DNA of 64,000 nt from Variovorax sp. OAS795 (GTDB taxonomy: Bacteria; Pseudomonadota; Gammaproteobacteria; Burkholderiales; Burkholderiaceae_C): NCBI RefSeq assembly GCF_040546685.1, contig NZ_JBEPOH010000001.1, forward strand, positions 3,968,001 through 4,032,000. Reading direction: 5' to 3'. Within the stretch, counting starts at the first letter, position 1. Each line of letters starts with the position of its first letter. Below the pieces are notes generated by a model. The model was given only the letters and a program-made list of their open reading frames with translations, was not told where the DNA came from and ran no database searches. Positions 49,971 to 60,145 of this stretch are shown one piece after another. The position numbers were made by a program, and so were the translations under genes.

Positions 49971-51142
49971 ACGGCCTCGCTTTCTTCGGTGCGGCGCGCC
50001 GGCCAGCCCGCATCCTGCAGGTCGCCGGTGTGTTCGCCGAGCCGCGGCGCGGGACGCGCGATGCGCCCCGGCGTGGCGCTGAGCTTGGGCACCACGCCGG
50101 GCACCTTGAGCATCTCTCCATCGGCGGTGGTCGTCTCCACGATCATCTGCCGCGCCAGGTACTGCGGATCGGCCGCGATGTCGGCCACCGAATAGATGCG
50201 CCCGACCGGCACGCCGGCGGCGTCGAGCACCGCCAGCACCTCGTCGCGGCTGCGCTGCAGCGTCCAGGCTTCGATGGCGGCATCGATCTCTTCCACGCGC
50301 CGCACGCGGCCGTCGTTGTGCACCAGCCCGGGGTCGTTCTCCAGGTCCGTGCGTTCGATGGCCCGCATCAGGCGGCGGAAGATGCTGTCGCCATTGCCCG
50401 CCACCAGCACGTGGTGGCCGTCGAGGCACTTGTAGGCGTTGCTGGGCGCGATGCCCGGCAGCGCGCTGCCTGCGCGCTCGCGCACCACGCCGAACGCGTC
50501 ATACTCGGGCAGCAGGCTCTCCATCACGTTGAAGACCGACTCGTAGAGCGCCACGTCGATGAACTGCCCTTCCCCGCCATGGGCCGTGCGGTGGTGCAAC
50601 GCCGTCAGCACGCCGATCACGCCGTGCAGCGCGGCCAGCGTGTCGCCGAGCGAGACGCCCACGCGCACCGGCACCCGGCCGGGCTCGCCGCTCAGGTGGC
50701 GCAGCCCGCCCATCGACTCGCCGAGCACGCCGAAGCCCGGCTTGTCGCGGTAGGGTCCGGTCTGCCCGTAGCCCGAGATGCGCAGCATGATGAGCCGCGG
50801 GTTGAGCGCATGCAGCCGCTCCCAGCCCAGGCCCCAGCCTTCGAGCGTGCCGGGCTTGAAATTCTCGATCAGCACGTCGGCCTCGAGCGCCAGCGTGCGC
50901 ACCGCCTCCTGGCCTTCGGGGCTGCGCAGGTCCAGGCACACCGAGCGCTTGTTGCGCGACTGCACCTCCCACCACACCGAAGTGCCTTCGCGCAGCAGCC
51001 GCCACTTGCGCAGCGGATCGCCGACGCCCGCGGGTTCGACCTTGATCACGTCGGCGCCGAACTCCGCCAGCGTCTTGCCCGCGAACGGGCCCGCGATGAG
51101 CTGGCCGAGCTCCAGCACCTTGAGGCCTTCGAGTGCATTCAT
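49967..51142 (-). CDS. CaiB/BaiF-type CoA-transferase
   Basis: A 391-residue family III CoA-transferase. Typical phrases are GLKVLELGQLIAGPFAGKTL, NKRSVCLDLRSPEGQEA, GFGVLGESMGGLRHLSGEPG (catalytic Asp expected near this region is replaced here by the ES-type sequence) and VAGNGDSIFRRLM. It would attach CoA to an acid substrate of the operon. Because the catalytic Asp normally lies upstream of the GG motif near residue 170, its exact position should be checked by alignment. The ATG is 51142. It is the first gene of the operon and divergent to a LysR gene. Confidence 0.85.
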   Translation of the reverse strand: MNALEGLKVLELGQLIAGPFAGKTLAEFGADVIKVEPAGVGDPLRKWRLLREGTSVWWEVQSRNKRSVCLDLRSPEGQEAVRTLALEADVLIENFKPGTLEGWGLGWERLHALNPRLIMLRISGYGQTGPYRDKPGFGVLGESMGGLRHLSGEPGRVPVRVGVSLGDTLAALHGVIGVLTALHHRTAHGGEGQFIDVALYESVFNVMESLLPEYDAFGVVRERAGSALPGIAPSNAYKCLDGHHVLVAGNGDSIFRRLMRAIERTDLENDPGLVHNDGRVRRVEEIDAAIEAWTLQRSRDEVLAVLDAAGVPVGRIYSVADIAADPQYLARQMIVETTTADGEMLKVPGVVPKLSATPGRIARPAPRLGEHTGDLQDAGWPARRTEESEAV

Positions 51143-51217
51143 GTCTGCGTGTCTCCTGTGGAATGCCCTCACTCTATGAACGAAGCGCGACGAGCGGAAT
51201 TGCTTTGATTGCAGGGG

Positions 51218-51238
51218 CCCTTCGCAAAACGCGAAGGG
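51218..51238. promoter_or_regulatory. 21-bp LysR-type operator
   Basis: CCCTTCGC (51218-51225), AAAAC, GCGAAGGG (51231-51238) form a perfect eight-base inverted repeat in the 112-base region between the divergent CaiB and LysR genes. The T-N11-A core required by many LysR proteins is present. It lies close to the LysR start, consistent with autorepression. Confidence 0.75.
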
Positions 51239-51254
51239 TTTCTAGAATGGCCGC

Positions 51255-52166
51255 ATGGCCGCTCCCATCAACCCCGCGCGCATCGACTTCGTCACGCTGC
51301 GCCTGTTCTGCGCCGTGGCCCAGTCGGGCAGCATCACCAAGGGGGCGGAGGCCTGCCACCTCGCGCTCTCGGCCGCGAGCCGGCGGCTGTCCGATTTCGA
51401 GGCCGCCACCGGATCGAAGCTGATGGAGCGCAGCTCCCAGGGCATTGCGCTCACGCCCGCCGGCCACGTGGCCGTGCAGCATGCGATGCGGCTCTTCCAG
51501 GGCTTCGAGCAGTTCAGCAACGAACTCGGCGACTACTCCAGCGGCGTGCGCGGCCATGTGCGGCTGTGGGCCAACATGTCGGCGCTCACCGAGTTCCTGC
51601 CGGCCACGCTGGCCGCGTTCCTGGGCCAGCACCCGGACATCCGCGTCGAGGTCGAGGAACAGTTGAGCGGCGACATCGTGCGCGCGCTGGTCGACGGGCT
51701 GGCCGACGTGGGCGTGTTCGCCGAGAACACGCCGGCCTACGGGCTCGACGTGGCGCCGTTCCAGACCGACGAGCTGGTGGTGCTGTGCGCGCGCCAGCAC
51801 CCGCTGGCGCGCACGCGCCGGACGGATTTCAAGAGCTGCCTTGCACACGAGTTCGTGGGCCTGAACCGCAGCAGTTCGCTGCTGGAGCTCACTTCACGCG
51901 CGGCGGAGCAGGCCGGCATCCCGATGCGCCTGCGCGTGCAGGTGCGCAGCTTCGATGCGATGTGCCACATGATCGCGGCCAACCTGGGCATCGGCGTGGT
52001 GCCGCTCGCGGCCTGCAAGGCGCAGGTGAGCGCGCTCGGGCTCAAGGTGGTGCGGCTCAAGGACGCATGGGCCGTCCGCCGGCTGCTGATGGCCACCAAG
52101 ACCGGCGAAACCCTGTCGCCGGCGGCGCAGCTGCTGGTGGCGCAGCTGCTCGCATCGTCGACCTGA
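51255..52166 (+). CDS. LysR-family transcriptional regulator
   Basis: A 303-residue LysR protein: helix-turn-helix near residues 25-50 (GSITKGAEACHLALSAASRR), effector domain with WANMSALTEFLPATLAAFLG and NLGIGVVPLAACKAQ. It is divergent from the CaiB/HMG-CoA lyase operon across a clear operator and is probably its regulator. It ends 13 bases from the convergent FMN reductase gene. Confidence 0.88.
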   Translation: MAAPINPARIDFVTLRLFCAVAQSGSITKGAEACHLALSAASRRLSDFEAATGSKLMERSSQGIALTPAGHVAVQHAMRLFQGFEQFSNELGDYSSGVRGHVRLWANMSALTEFLPATLAAFLGQHPDIRVEVEEQLSGDIVRALVDGLADVGVFAENTPAYGLDVAPFQTDELVVLCARQHPLARTRRTDFKSCLAHEFVGLNRSSSLLELTSRAAEQAGIPMRLRVQVRSFDAMCHMIAANLGIGVVPLAACKAQVSALGLKVVRLKDAWAVRRLLMATKTGETLSPAAQLLVAQLLASST

Positions 52167-52179
52167 AGCGAAGCGCGCT

Positions 52180-52740
52180 TCAGGCCATTCGCTTGACCGA
52201 AGCGATCCACTTCTCGAACGATTTCATCTGGTCGCCGACGAACTTGCGGGTGGTCTCGTCGGTGCAGTTGCCTTCCGCATCGAACTTGCCGCCCGCGCCG
52301 CCGATGAAGATCTCGGGCTTCACCAGTACCATGGCGTTCACGAACAGCATCACGCGGCGCAGGTCGTACTGCACGCGCGCGCCACCCAGCGGCCCCGGGG
52401 CCGCCGAGAGAATGGCCACGGGCTTGTTGGCGAAGGGCTGGTCTTCGCCGCGGCTGACCCAGTCGATCACGTTCTTGAACACGCCGGGGATCGAGAAGTT
52501 GTATTCGGGCGTGGCAATGAGCAGCCCGTCGGCACGGCGGATCCGCTCGCGCAGTGCCTGCACCGAGTGCGGATATCCCTGGGCCATGAGGTCGGCGTCG
52601 AACGGCGGCACCTCGCGCCATTCGACCACCTCCATGTGCATGGAATCGGGCATCAGCGAACCGGCGAGCCTGAGTGCCGCGCGGTTGACCGAAGCGCTGC
52701 GAAGGCTGCCGCAGAGGCCGACGATGTCGAGTGTGCTCAT
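52180..52740 (-). CDS. NADPH-dependent FMN reductase
   Basis: A 186-residue flavodoxin-fold reductase with the FMN phosphate-binding loop GSLRSASVNRAALR (residues 11-24) and the family motif ATPEYNFSIPGVFKNVIDWV near residue 80. It reduces FMN, chromate or quinones at the expense of NADPH, often as a stress enzyme. It follows a LysR gene on the same strand by 58 bases and could share its transcript. Confidence 0.88.
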   Translation of the reverse strand: MSTLDIVGLCGSLRSASVNRAALRLAGSLMPDSMHMEVVEWREVPPFDADLMAQGYPHSVQALRERIRRADGLLIATPEYNFSIPGVFKNVIDWVSRGEDQPFANKPVAILSAAPGPLGGARVQYDLRRVMLFVNAMVLVKPEIFIGGAGGKFDAEGNCTDETTRKFVGDQMKSFEKWIASVKRMA

Positions 52741-52798
52741 TGCTTTTCCTTGTCCTGTTGTCGTTGAGAGTGTGTGAAGCGGGCCGCGGCGCGTGGCG

Positions 52799-53743
52799 TC
52801 ACGGCAGCTGGAATCCGGACTTGAGAGTGTCCCTCAAGTGGCTCACGAAGAGATTGACCGCGCGCGGTATGTGCAGCGAATAGGGCCGTATGGCGTAGAT
52901 CTGGTCGGCGAAGGCGCCTGTGGGCTGCCAGTCGGGCAGCACCTCGACCAGCTTGCCCGCCTGCAGCGCCGACTGCGCGCTGAAGTCGGGCAGCAAGGCG
53001 ATGCCCAGGCCGGCCTGGGCGGCGTCGCGCAAGGCTTCGCTGTTGTTGGCCGCCAGCGGACCGGCGATGGGCACGGTGACCCGTTCCGCCAAGCGTGCCC
53101 GTCCGGTGCGGCGCTCGAACGACCACACGTTGGTTTCCTGCCCGCGCGGGTAGTGCAGGCAATCGTGCTCGGCCAGCATGGGCGGTGCCAGCGGCGTGCC
53201 CTTGCGGCGCAGGTAGGCGCGGCTGGCCACCAGGACCGTTCGCGTGTCGCACAGCCGCCAGGCCACGTGCGTATCGGGCGGCGATGCCGCATGCCGAACC
53301 GCCAGGTCGAAGCCTTCGGTGGCCAGCGAACTCAGCCGATCGGAGAGCTCCATCTCGACGCGGATCGACGGATGCGCCAGCAGGAATTCGGCCAGCCTGG
53401 GCAGCAGTTGCTGTCGCCCCAATGCGACCGGCGCGGTGACACGGATCAGTCCACGCGGTTCGCCGGCCTGGTCCTGCGCCTGAAGGAAGCTGTGGGCGAT
53501 CTGCTCGAAGGGATCGCGGGTCTGGTCGACCAGTTGCTGGCCCGCCTCGGTCAGCCGCATGCTGCGCGTGGTGCGGCGCACCAGGGTGACGCCCACCGCG
53601 CGTTCCAGCTCGGCGATGCGCTGGCTCATGGCGGCCTTGCTCACGCCCAGGCGCGCGGCGGCGGCGGTGTAGCTGCCCTGCTGGCCGAGCACGATCAGCC
53701 AGTGCAGGTGGGCCCAGAGAGATTCGGCTTTTTGCAGATCCAT
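52799..53743 (-). CDS. LysR-family transcriptional regulator
   Basis: A 314-residue LysR protein: helix-turn-helix near residues 25-50 (GSYTAAAARLGVSKAAMSQR), effector domain with APVALGRQQLLPRLAEFLLA and GFDLAVRHAASPPDTHVAWR, typical of GcvA/AmpR-like relatives. The start is ATG 53743; a frame open to 53779 would include the operator. It is divergent from the second mmsA gene across a 20-base palindrome, so it probably regulates that gene and itself. Confidence 0.87.
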   Translation of the reverse strand: MDLQKAESLWAHLHWLIVLGQQGSYTAAAARLGVSKAAMSQRIAELERAVGVTLVRRTTRSMRLTEAGQQLVDQTRDPFEQIAHSFLQAQDQAGEPRGLIRVTAPVALGRQQLLPRLAEFLLAHPSIRVEMELSDRLSSLATEGFDLAVRHAASPPDTHVAWRLCDTRTVLVASRAYLRRKGTPLAPPMLAEHDCLHYPRGQETNVWSFERRTGRARLAERVTVPIAGPLAANNSEALRDAAQAGLGIALLPDFSAQSALQAGKLVEVLPDWQPTGAFADQIYAIRPYSLHIPRAVNLFVSHLRDTLKSGFQLP

Positions 53744-53750
53744 GGCCGCA

Positions 53751-53770
53751 TTGTTCACCATGGCGAACAA
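53751..53770. promoter_or_regulatory. 20-bp near-perfect palindrome, likely LysR operator
   Basis: TTGTTCACCATGGCGAACAA reads almost identically on both strands; only one base pair (A7/C14) breaks symmetry. It lies seven bases upstream of the LysR start and 78 bases from the mmsA-like gene, so it can serve both promoters. Confidence 0.7.
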
Positions 53771-53848
53771 ACAGTTCAATTTCCAGGCCTAGGCAGGGGG
53801 TCTTCCCTTGCCTAGACTTTGGCCATCCTTTCATCCTTGGCGGTATCC

Positions 53849-55357
<1,509 letters not shown>

Positions 55358-55501
55358 GCGGCGAGCGCCGGCGGCGACGGGTGCCGCCGGGCGCCGCCGG
55401 AAAACACGGTCGTTCACGCACGCACACGGAGTTAACGAAAAGCTGACTTGCCCCGCGATGCGGGAGCAGCCAGACTTGCGCATGACCCTGTGCCTGCGCC
55501 C

Positions 55502-56347
55502 ATGACAACAAGCAAGAAGCCCGCGCGCCACCTGTCCGCCGTTCCCTCCACCTTGCGGATTCCGCTGGCTGCGCGCGCCTCGGGCGACGCGATGTTTCCG
55601 CACATGGCCGTGCGGGATGCATACGCCGCGTCGATTCTCGAAAAGATTCGCGACGACGGCCGCGCCCTGCCCGAGGACCGCACCACCATCTACAGCATCC
55701 TGAGCCGCACCCGGCGCTTCTGTGCGCTTGCGCAGCGGTTCCTGGAGCAGCACCCGGGGGCACGCGTGGTGAACATGGGCTGCGGCCTGAGCCATTATTT
55801 CCAGTGGCTCGACGACGGCCAGTGCCGCATGACGGACGCCGACCTGCCCGAAGTGCTTGCGCTGCGCCGCGAACTCATTCCCGAGACCAACAACCGGCAC
55901 GATGTGCGCGCCCTCGACCTCACGTCGCCCCACTGGTGGGATCGGCTCGACCTGCCCCGAACGCGCGAGGATCGACCGGTCTTTCTCTTTGCCGAAGGCG
56001 TGCTGATGTACCTGGAGCCGCCGCAGGTGCAGGCCGTGCTCGCCACCTTCGGCGAGCGCGCGCCCGCGGGTTCGGTGCTGGCCTTCGATGCGATGTGCTG
56101 GCTCGGGGTGGGCCGCGCGTCGCAGCATCCGTCGGTACGGGCCACCGGCGCGGAGTTTCGATGGGGGCTGCGCAGATCCACGGAACTGACGCAAGGCCAT
56201 CCGCGCCTGCATCTCGACAGCACCTACCGGGTGCTCCAAGGCATCGGCCTGGCCTATACCGTGTTCGCGCCGCTGGTGCTGATGATGCTGGGCGTGCCGC
56301 TCTATGCCGTCTATGCGCTGCGCGCAGCGGACAAGGCCGATACATAA
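55502..56347 (+). CDS. LCMT-like SAM-dependent methyltransferase
   Basis: A 281-residue methyltransferase of the leucine carboxyl methyltransferase/PPM group (PF04072-like). The SAM-binding loop is VVNMGCGLSHYFQWLD near residue 88, the acidic residue in DADLPEVLALRR, and the FAEGVLMYLEPPQVQAVL phrase near residue 160. The C-terminus ends in a hydrophobic segment (VFAPLVLMMLGVPLYAVYAL). The substrate is unknown; relatives act in natural-product synthesis. The start is ATG 55502, as upstream sequence has no support. It is a lone gene between mmsA-like and opgD genes. Confidence 0.8.
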   Translation: MTTSKKPARHLSAVPSTLRIPLAARASGDAMFPHMAVRDAYAASILEKIRDDGRALPEDRTTIYSILSRTRRFCALAQRFLEQHPGARVVNMGCGLSHYFQWLDDGQCRMTDADLPEVLALRRELIPETNNRHDVRALDLTSPHWWDRLDLPRTREDRPVFLFAEGVLMYLEPPQVQAVLATFGERAPAGSVLAFDAMCWLGVGRASQHPSVRATGAEFRWGLRRSTELTQGHPRLHLDSTYRVLQGIGLAYTVFAPLVLMMLGVPLYAVYALRAADKADT

Positions 56348-56587
56348 ACGCACAAATTTCTCTTCGCGGGCTCATTTCCCGGCGTTGTCCGGCCCGGAGT
56401 GCGCGGGTTGGCTGACGCAAGACGGGCCCCTGCCAAGGCATGCTCGGCGCTCTCTGCGCGGAAATCCTGGCGCGGGCTGCGCTAGGATCGTTTTCTTCGA
56501 AGCACACGCAGCCGTGATGCCGCGCCATCCGGTGCATTCCTTGCGTCTCCCAACGTATTCCCAAGACTCGCAACCCTCAAGAAACAC

Positions 56588-58186
56588 ATGCTTGATCGCC
56601 GATCCTTCCTTGCCGCAGGTGGTGCCGCCGCCGCACTCGCCGCCCTTGGACTGCCTGAAGAGGCGTTGGCCGCCAACGGCCTGCAGCTGAGCCAGCCTGC
56701 GCCCTTCTCGTTCGACCGGCTCGTGGCCCAGGCCAAGCGCCTGGCATCGCAGCCCTATGCCGCCGCCGCTCCGCTCGCGCCCGACGTGCTCGAGCGCATC
56801 GACTACGACGCCCACGGCAAGATCAAGTTCGACCCCGTCAACGCGCTCTTCCGCGATGGGCCCGGCGCCTTTCCCGTCACCTTCTTCCACCTCGGCCGCT
56901 TCTTCCAGACGCCGGTGCGCATGCACGTGCTCGAGAATTCCGACGGCGACGCGTTTGCGCGCGAGGTGCTCTACAGCCCTTCATATTTTTCGATGCCGCC
57001 CGACAGCCCGGCGCGTGCGCTGCCGCCCGGCGCGGGCTTTGCAGGCTTCCGCCTGCAAGAGAGCCGGCTGGGCGACCAGGCCAAGCTCGACTGGCAGAAG
57101 AACGACTGGGTCGCGTTCCTCGGTGCGTCATATTTCCGCGCCATCGGCGAGCTGTACCAGTACGGCCTGTCGGCGCGCGGCCTTGCGCTCGACGTGGCCG
57201 TGCCCGACAAGCCCGAGGAGTTTCCGACCTTCACGCGCTACTACTTCGAGACGCCGGCCGCCACCAACACGACTTCGATGACGGTCTACGCGCTGCTCGA
57301 GGGGCCGAGTGTCACGGGCGTGTTCAAGTTCGTGATGCAGCGCGGCAAGGCGGTGATCATGGACATCGATTCGCGCCTCTTCCTGCGCCGCGACGTGTCG
57401 CGCCTCGGGCTGGTGCCGCTCACCTCGATGTACTGGTACTCGGAGACCATCAAGCCCACCGCCATCGACTGGCGGCCCGAGGTGCACGACTCCGACGGCC
57501 TCGCGATCTGGAACGGCGCGGGCGAACGCATCTGGCGTCCGCTCAACAACCCGACGCAAACGCGCGCCTCGGCTTTCGCCGACACCAAGCCGCGCGGCTT
57601 CGGGCTGCTGCAGCGCGACCGCGCCTTCGACCACTACCAGGACGGCGTCAACTACGAGAAGCGCCCGAGCCTCTGGATCGAGCCGCTGGGCGATTGGGGC
57701 GAAGGCTCGGTGCAGCTGATCGAGATACCGACGGACGACGAGATCCACGACAACACCGTGGCCTTCTGGGTGCCCAAGGCCGATGCCAAGGCGGGCGCGA
57801 GCTACAGCCTGCAGTACCGCCTGCACTGGACCGACCAGGAGCCCTTTCCGTCACCGCTCGCGCGCTGCGTGGCCACGCGCATCGGCCGCGGCGGACAGCC
57901 GGGCCAGCCGCGTCCGCCGGGCGTGCGCAAGTTCATGGTCGAGTTCGTCGGCCAGCCGCTCACCACCGTGCCCTTCGGCGTGAAGCCCGAGCTGGTGCTG
58001 ACCGCGCCGCGCGGCAAGTTCTCCTACATCTTTGCCGAGGCCGTGCCCAACGGCGTGCCGGGCCACTGGCGTGCGCAGTTCGACTACACGCCCGAAGGCA
58101 ACGAGCCCGTCGACATGCGGCTCTACCTGAAGACCGGCGACAAGACGCTCACCGAGACCTGGCTGTACCAGTACCAGCCGGGTTGA
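56588..58186 (+). CDS. opgD: Glucan biosynthesis protein D (OpgD/MdoD)
   Basis: A 532-residue periplasmic OpgD/OpgG-family protein with a twin-arginine signal (DRRSFLAAGGAAAALAALGL). The mature part has YAAAAPLAPDVLERIDYDAH and FHLGRFFQTPVRMHVLE near the start, and WIEPLGDWGEGSVQLIEIPT near residue 370. OpgD tailors osmoregulated periplasmic glucans; it is normally paired with opgGH, which is not here. Its stop codon (58184-58186) directly abuts the stop of the convergent isomerase gene. Confidence 0.9.
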   Translation: MLDRRSFLAAGGAAAALAALGLPEEALAANGLQLSQPAPFSFDRLVAQAKRLASQPYAAAAPLAPDVLERIDYDAHGKIKFDPVNALFRDGPGAFPVTFFHLGRFFQTPVRMHVLENSDGDAFAREVLYSPSYFSMPPDSPARALPPGAGFAGFRLQESRLGDQAKLDWQKNDWVAFLGASYFRAIGELYQYGLSARGLALDVAVPDKPEEFPTFTRYYFETPAATNTTSMTVYALLEGPSVTGVFKFVMQRGKAVIMDIDSRLFLRRDVSRLGLVPLTSMYWYSETIKPTAIDWRPEVHDSDGLAIWNGAGERIWRPLNNPTQTRASAFADTKPRGFGLLQRDRAFDHYQDGVNYEKRPSLWIEPLGDWGEGSVQLIEIPTDDEIHDNTVAFWVPKADAKAGASYSLQYRLHWTDQEPFPSPLARCVATRIGRGGQPGQPRPPGVRKFMVEFVGQPLTTVPFGVKPELVLTAPRGKFSYIFAEAVPNGVPGHWRAQFDYTPEGNEPVDMRLYLKTGDKTLTETWLYQYQPG

Positions 58187-58606
58187 TCAGCGCTTCTTCA
58201 CCGACACCAGCTCGACCTCGAAGTTGAGCGTCGCGTTGGGCGGGATGACGCCCCCCGCGCCGCGCGCACCGTAGGCAATGGCCGGCGGGCAGGTCAGCTT
58301 GGCTTTGCCGCCCGGCTTCATCTTCTGCACGCCTTCGGTCCAGCACGGGATCACGCCGTTGAGCGGAAACTCGGTCGGCTCGCCGCGGCTGTAGGAACTG
58401 TCGAATTCCTTGCCGCTCTCGGGAAAGGTGCCGCGGTAGTGCACCTTGACCACGTCGGTCGCCGCGGGCGATGCGCCGGTGCCTTCCTTCAGCGACTGGT
58501 AGACGAGGCCGCTCGGCGTGGTGACGGGCGCGGATTGGGCCCATGCGGCGGACACCGCGCACAGCGACAGGAAAGCGGCACAGAAGACAGACGAAGAAGA
58601 CTTCAC
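58187..58606 (-). CDS. FKBP-type peptidyl-prolyl cis-trans isomerase
   Basis: A 139-residue isomerase: signal peptide (SSSVFCAAFLSLCAVSAAWA) then an FKBP domain with TPSGLVYQSLKEGTGASP, VKVHYRGTFPESGKEFDSSY, EFPLNGVIPCWTEGVQKMKP and AYGARGAGGVIPPNATLNFE. It assists folding of periplasmic proteins. The start is GTG 58606 (VKSSSSV), as the longer frame upstream would cross the ethanolamine promoter. The gene is exported by its signal; divergent from eat. Confidence 0.87.
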   Translation of the reverse strand: MKSSSSVFCAAFLSLCAVSAAWAQSAPVTTPSGLVYQSLKEGTGASPAATDVVKVHYRGTFPESGKEFDSSYSRGEPTEFPLNGVIPCWTEGVQKMKPGGKAKLTCPPAIAYGARGAGGVIPPNATLNFEVELVSVKKR

Positions 58607-58650
58607 TGGAATACCTCGGAGGATGGGGAAAGCAATGATTATGGCGAGCG

Positions 58651-58666
58651 TGGAACAGCCCTTGCT
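58651..58666 (+). promoter_or_regulatory. Sigma-54-type promoter upstream of eat
   Basis: TGGAACAGCCCTTGCT matches the -24/-12 consensus TGGCAC-N5-TTGCW at 14 of 16 positions, with the obligatory GG (58652-58653) and GC (58664-58665) ten bases apart. It lies 45 bases upstream of the eat start. In Pseudomonas aeruginosa ethanolamine genes are activated by EatR with RpoN, so this element is expected. Confidence 0.72.
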
Positions 58667-58710
58667 TTGCAGCATGTGCACTGTCAACATCCGCAAAAAG
58701 AGGAAGCTCC

Positions 58711-60132
58711 ATGCACTCCATCGAAGCCACCCCGGCCGCACTCGCCGTTCCGGCCGGCACCGGCCACCTCAAGAAGGTGCTCGGCCCCATCCAGCTCTGG
58801 GGCATTGCGGTGGGCCTGGTCATATCGGGTGAATACTTTGGTTGGAGCTACGGCTGGAACACGGCCGGCACGCTGGGCTTCCTGGTTGCCACGGTGCTGG
58901 TGGCCACCATGTACACCACGTTCATCTTCAGCTTCACCGAGCTCTCGACCGCCATCCCGCATGCGGGCGGACCCTTCGCCTATGCGCGGCGCGCCTTCGG
59001 GCCCACCGGCGGCTTCGTGGCGGGATTTGCCACGCTGGTCGAATTCGTCTTTGCGCCGCCGGCCATCGCGCTGGCCATCGGCGCTTATCTCAACGTGCAG
59101 TTTCCGGGCATCAACCCGAAGTGGTTCGCGCTGGGTGCCTACGTGATCTTCATCGGGCTCAACTGGATCGGCGTCGGCATCGCGGCGGCGTTCGAGCTCT
59201 TCGTGACGGTGCTCGCCATTTTCGAACTGCTGGTCTTCATGGGCGTGGTCACGCCGGGCTGGACGATGGCCAACTTCGTCGCCAACGGCTGGGCCGGCGG
59301 CAGCGTGCTGAACGGCGCAGCCATCTCGGGCATCTTCGCGTCGATTCCGTTCGCCATCTGGTTCTTCCTGGCCATCGAGGGCGCGGCCATGGCGGCCGAA
59401 GAAGCACGCGACCCGCACCGCACCATTCCCATCGCCTACACCACCGGCATCGTCACTCTGGTGGTGCTGGCCTTCGGCGTGATGATCTTCGCGGGCGGCG
59501 TGGGCGACTGGCGCAAGCTCGCCAACATCAACGACCCGCTGCCGCAGGCCATGAAGGCAGTGGTGGGCGACAACAGCGGCTGGCTGCACATGCTGGTGTG
59601 GATCGGCCTCTTCGGGCTGATTGCCTCGTTCCACGGGATCATCATGGGCTATTCGCGCCAGATTTTCGCGCTGGCGCGCGCGGGCTACCTGCCGCGCTAC
59701 TTTGCCGGCCTGAGCCCGCGCTTCGACACGCCGCACCGCGCATTGGTGGCCGGCGGCGTGATCGGCGTGGTGGCCATCTTCAGCGATGAGTGGGTGCAGT
59801 TCGGCGGCCAGACGCTCACCGCCAACATCGTGACCATGGCGGTGCTCGGCGCCATCGTCATGTACCTGATCTCGATGGCGGCGCTCTTCAAGCTGCGCAA
59901 GAGCGAGCCGGATCTGCTGCGCACCTACCGCGCGCCGTTCTACCCGGTGTTTCCGGCCATCGCGCTCGGGTTGGGCATTGTCTGCCTTGGCGCCATGGTG
60001 TGGTTCAACGCCATGCTCACGCTGCTTTTCATCGTGCTGATGGCGGCGGCGTACGGCTACTTTCTCCTGACGTCCGCGCAGCGCAAGGCGGCGGCGCCCG
60101 ACGAGATGCTGTCCTCGACCCCCATCGCATGA
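58711..60132 (+). CDS. eat: Ethanolamine permease
   Basis: A 473-residue APC-superfamily transporter with about 12 membrane helices. The Eat pattern is visible: LKKVLGPIQLWGIAVGLVIS, GEYFGWSYGWNTAGTLGFLV near residue 40, FTELSTAIPHAGGPFAYARR, and FLAIEGAAMAAEEARDPHRT near residue 220. It imports ethanolamine for EutBC. It is the first gene of eat-eutB-eutC. The sigma-54-like promoter stands 45 bases upstream. Confidence 0.9.
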   Translation: MHSIEATPAALAVPAGTGHLKKVLGPIQLWGIAVGLVISGEYFGWSYGWNTAGTLGFLVATVLVATMYTTFIFSFTELSTAIPHAGGPFAYARRAFGPTGGFVAGFATLVEFVFAPPAIALAIGAYLNVQFPGINPKWFALGAYVIFIGLNWIGVGIAAAFELFVTVLAIFELLVFMGVVTPGWTMANFVANGWAGGSVLNGAAISGIFASIPFAIWFFLAIEGAAMAAEEARDPHRTIPIAYTTGIVTLVVLAFGVMIFAGGVGDWRKLANINDPLPQAMKAVVGDNSGWLHMLVWIGLFGLIASFHGIIMGYSRQIFALARAGYLPRYFAGLSPRFDTPHRALVAGGVIGVVAIFSDEWVQFGGQTLTANIVTMAVLGAIVMYLISMAALFKLRKSEPDLLRTYRAPFYPVFPAIALGLGIVCLGAMVWFNAMLTLLFIVLMAAAYGYFLLTSAQRKAAAPDEMLSSTPIA

Positions 60133-60145
60133 AGAAAAAGGAAAG

